Shown: piece after piece, positions 62,428 to 64,000 of the stretch | How positions within the stretch are numbered: position 1 is the stretch's first letter | How the letters are laid out: every line of letters begins with the position of its first letter | Assembly (NCBI RefSeq): GCF_003111625.1 | Contig: NZ_MZGS01000024.1 | Span: forward strand, 114,218 to 178,217 | Source of the DNA: Methanobrevibacter thaueri | Lineage (GTDB): Archaea > Methanobacteriota > Methanobacteria > Methanobacteriales > Methanobacteriaceae | Direction: 5' to 3' | Length of the DNA stretch: 64,000 bases | Made by a program: the position numbers and the translations under genes | The notes under the pieces: generated by a model | What the model was told of the DNA's origin: nothing | Database searches by the model: none | The model's input: only the letters and a program-made list of their open reading frames with translations

Positions 62428-63570
62428 ATGGCAGACAAGCGAGATTATTATGAAGTGTTGGGCGTAGACAAAAACGCCGATGAAAAAACAATTAAAAAAG
62501 CTTATCGTAAACTGGCCAGACAATACCATCCGGACGTTTGTGATGAACCAGATGCAGAAGATAAGTTTAAAGAAGTGAGTGAAGCATACGCTGTCTTGTC
62601 TGATGATGAAAAACGTCAAAGATATGACCAATTCGGTCATGCAGGAATGGATGGATTTACAGCTGAAGACTTCTATCAAAACGTGAACTTCGAGGACATC
62701 TTCCAAGGATTCGACATAGGAAACATATTCGACATGTTCGGTTTTGGAGGAGGATCACGTTCCAGAGGAAGAACCGGACCTCAAAGGGGATCAGACATAT
62801 ACACTGAAGTTCCAATCACCCTTGAAGAGGCGTTCAACGGCTGTGAAAAGGAAATCAAAATCACAAGAAGTGAATTATGTCCAACCTGTCACGGTTCCAA
62901 ATCAAAACCTGGTTCCGACCCTGACACCTGTCCGAAATGTGGAGGTACCGGCCAGATCAAGGAAGTCAGCAACACCTTCCTGGGCCAAATGGTCAACGTA
63001 AGGCCATGTAGGGAATGTGGCGGAACAGGTAAGATCATTACCGACCCTTGTGACGATTGCCACGGTAGAGGAAATAAGAGAAAAACAAAAACCATTAAAA
63101 TCGAAATCCCTGAAGGGGTTGATGAAGGCAACCACTTAAGAGTTTCACATGAAGGAAACTGCGGTGAATCAGAAGGCCTTGAAGGAGACCTGATTGTAAC
63201 CGTGCACATTAAAAAGAATGACAAGTTCATCCGTGAAGGTGACCACCTTTACATGGAACAGCAAGTGAGTTTCCCACAGGCCGCATTGGGAGATGTGTTA
63301 AGCATTCCTACAATCGAGGGAAAAGAGGTCGAATTTAAGATTACACCAGGAACACAAAGCGAAACTGTCTACAAACTAAGGGGTCAGGGTATGAACTCCG
63401 TCAGACACAACGGTAGAGGAAACATGTATGTGACAATCAAGGTTGTCGTTCCTAAAAAATTAAATTCAAAACAGAAGGATTTACTTAAGCAATTCGCTGA
63501 AATCAGCGGAGATGAAATCCAGCATGTTGAAAGAGGACTCTTTGACAGAGTCAAGGATGCTATGAAGTAG
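62428..63570 (+). CDS. dnaJ: Co-chaperone DnaJ (Hsp40)
   Basis: 380 aa. J domain at 1-70 with the HPD tripeptide in ARQYHPDVCDEP; Gly/Phe-rich region to about 125; four zinc repeats CPTCHGSK, CPKCGGTG, CRECGGTG, CDDCHGRG at about 151-215; C-terminal substrate domains. Stimulates DnaK ATP hydrolysis. AAGGTG precedes the ATG. Separated from dnaK by 128 nt that contain the nested inverted repeat. Confidence 0.96.
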   Translation: MADKRDYYEVLGVDKNADEKTIKKAYRKLARQYHPDVCDEPDAEDKFKEVSEAYAVLSDDEKRQRYDQFGHAGMDGFTAEDFYQNVNFEDIFQGFDIGNIFDMFGFGGGSRSRGRTGPQRGSDIYTEVPITLEEAFNGCEKEIKITRSELCPTCHGSKSKPGSDPDTCPKCGGTGQIKEVSNTFLGQMVNVRPCRECGGTGKIITDPCDDCHGRGNKRKTKTIKIEIPEGVDEGNHLRVSHEGNCGESEGLEGDLIVTVHIKKNDKFIREGDHLYMEQQVSFPQAALGDVLSIPTIEGKEVEFKITPGTQSETVYKLRGQGMNSVRHNGRGNMYVTIKVVVPKKLNSKQKDLLKQFAEISGDEIQHVERGLFDRVKDAMK

Positions 63571-63586
63571 ATTAGTTTTCACTAAT
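63571..63586 (+). terminator. Short terminator hairpin after dnaJ
   Basis: ATTAGT (63571-63576) pairs with ACTAAT (63581-63586), loop TTTC, beginning directly after the dnaJ stop codon. T-rich sequence follows. Confidence 0.55.
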
Positions 63587-64000
63587 TTACTTTCCACTTA
63601 TTTTCTTGTTTTCAGACATTATTAAATCAATACTTATGACTTTTTTTAGATAATTATTGAAGATCAATTTGATAATTCCCATTAACCATCTATAAAAAAT
63701 ATATTCCATCCAATGTGATTAGATGAAAGCGATGCAGTTTATCAAGATTGAAATTTCTGTGAAACATAGCGATTTTTGGGATGAAATTTACTATGGGAGT
63801 GTCCGATATTAGTTAATTATATTAATACTAATCACTAAAATGGATATTACTAAAAATTTCCAATGGATATAACGTGAATTTTAAAAATTCACCAAATTTA
63901 TTTTTTATATAATTAAAAAACAACTTATCGCAACAAATATCAAATTTAACAATTAAACTATTGAATATTTAATATTTAACTGTGAAAATCAACTATTTTT
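63587..64000. other. Intergenic region at the window end
   Basis: Apart from the possible small ORF the region is AT-rich and without coding signal. A perfect 19-nt dyad, GTGAATTTT-A-AAAATTCAC, lies at 63874-63892, and ATGGATAT occurs twice within 35 nt before it (63840-63847 and 63863-63870). ATTAGT/ACTAAT arms near 63808-63833 repeat the bases of the dnaJ terminator. Promoter or operator of a gene beyond the window is possible. Confidence 0.45.
63723..63812 (+). CDS. Possible 29-residue small protein
   Basis: An ATG-started frame of 29 codons (MKAMQFIKIEISVKHSDF at the start, ending GSVRY). A TATA-like CTATAAAAAATAT (63690-63702) lies 21-33 nt upstream, a spacing that fits a leaderless mRNA. 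The residue mix is protein-like, but such short frames occur by chance and no relative is recognised; it may be a remnant of a larger gene. Confidence 0.25.
   Translation: MKAMQFIKIEISVKHSDFWDEIYYGSVRY

Overview
The window is a stretch of an AT-rich euryarchaeal chromosome, almost certainly a Methanobrevibacter-type methanogen (order Methanobacteriales). The diagnostic content is a complete energy-converting hydrogenase B (ehb) operon, formylmethanofuran:tetrahydromethanopterin formyltransferase (ftr), three secreted adhesin-like proteins with Ig-like repeats, archaeal tRNAs including an intron-bearing tRNA-Trp, an archaeal Holliday junction resolvase, TATA-type promoters (several genes look leaderless) and Shine-Dalgarno sites of the GGAGGTG type. 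No rRNA, CRISPR array, transposase, integrase or prophage gene was found.

Layout. 0.5-7.6 kb (minus): coenzyme A genes coaC and coaB as two separate ORFs, a secreted PsbP-like protein, a membrane protein with a Ser/Asp/Gly-repeat tail, prephenate dehydratase, two four-CBS proteins, and a queE-queD-DUF366 operon for a 7-deazaguanine. 7.7-11.7 kb (minus): a giant polymorphic-repeat adhesin. 11.9-15.6 kb (plus): a nucleotidyltransferase, an NSS-type sodium symporter and a solitary Cas4/Dna2-like nuclease. 15.7-25.5 kb (minus): the ehb operon from ehbA down to an ACT-domain gene in the ehbQ position. 25.8-35.4 kb: membrane hydrolase, aspartoacylase-like protein, two helicases, argG, sirtuin, sfsA and the NAD(P)HX repair enzyme. 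35.6-40.2 kb: two more adhesin-like proteins flanking an MthK-like K+ channel, with an array of degenerate ~32-nt tandem repeats between. 40.4-46.3 kb: ftr, acyltransferase, flippase-like protein, trkH-trkA and an MBL hydrolase. 46.4-47.6 kb: six tRNA genes and hjc. 47.8-55.4 kb (plus): an odd radical SAM protein, a bacterial-type glycerol-3-phosphate dehydrogenase, a LicC-like cytidylyltransferase, gatB, a CBS-ParB protein, hisE, and a TagGH/Wzm-Wzt-type ABC exporter with a small membrane protein. 55.4-64 kb: GNAT, larB, hypF, a winged-helix regulator divergent from grpE, then dnaK and dnaJ.

How genes work together. ehb would drive ferredoxin reduction for anabolic CO2 fixation; hypF supplies the CN ligands for its [NiFe] site. 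trkH, trkA and the K+ channel handle potassium. gpsA, the cytidylyltransferase and the ABC exporter could make and export a glycerol-phosphate or choline-decorated surface polymer (inference).

Most notable observations: (i) three genes (pheA, the giant adhesin and probably gatB) have no usable ATG/GTG/TTG at their expected N-terminus, but each has a strong Shine-Dalgarno site placed before an ATT codon, suggesting AUU initiation; (ii) an 18/19-identical element sits at the same distance upstream of the TATA box of hjc and of a YdjM-like gene; (iii) an 11-unit AT-rich satellite with ~31-33-nt period; (iv) the tRNA-Trp intron is itself a box C/D guide whose guide base falls on C34; (v) several terminator hairpins are built around stop codons, two of them shared by convergent genes.
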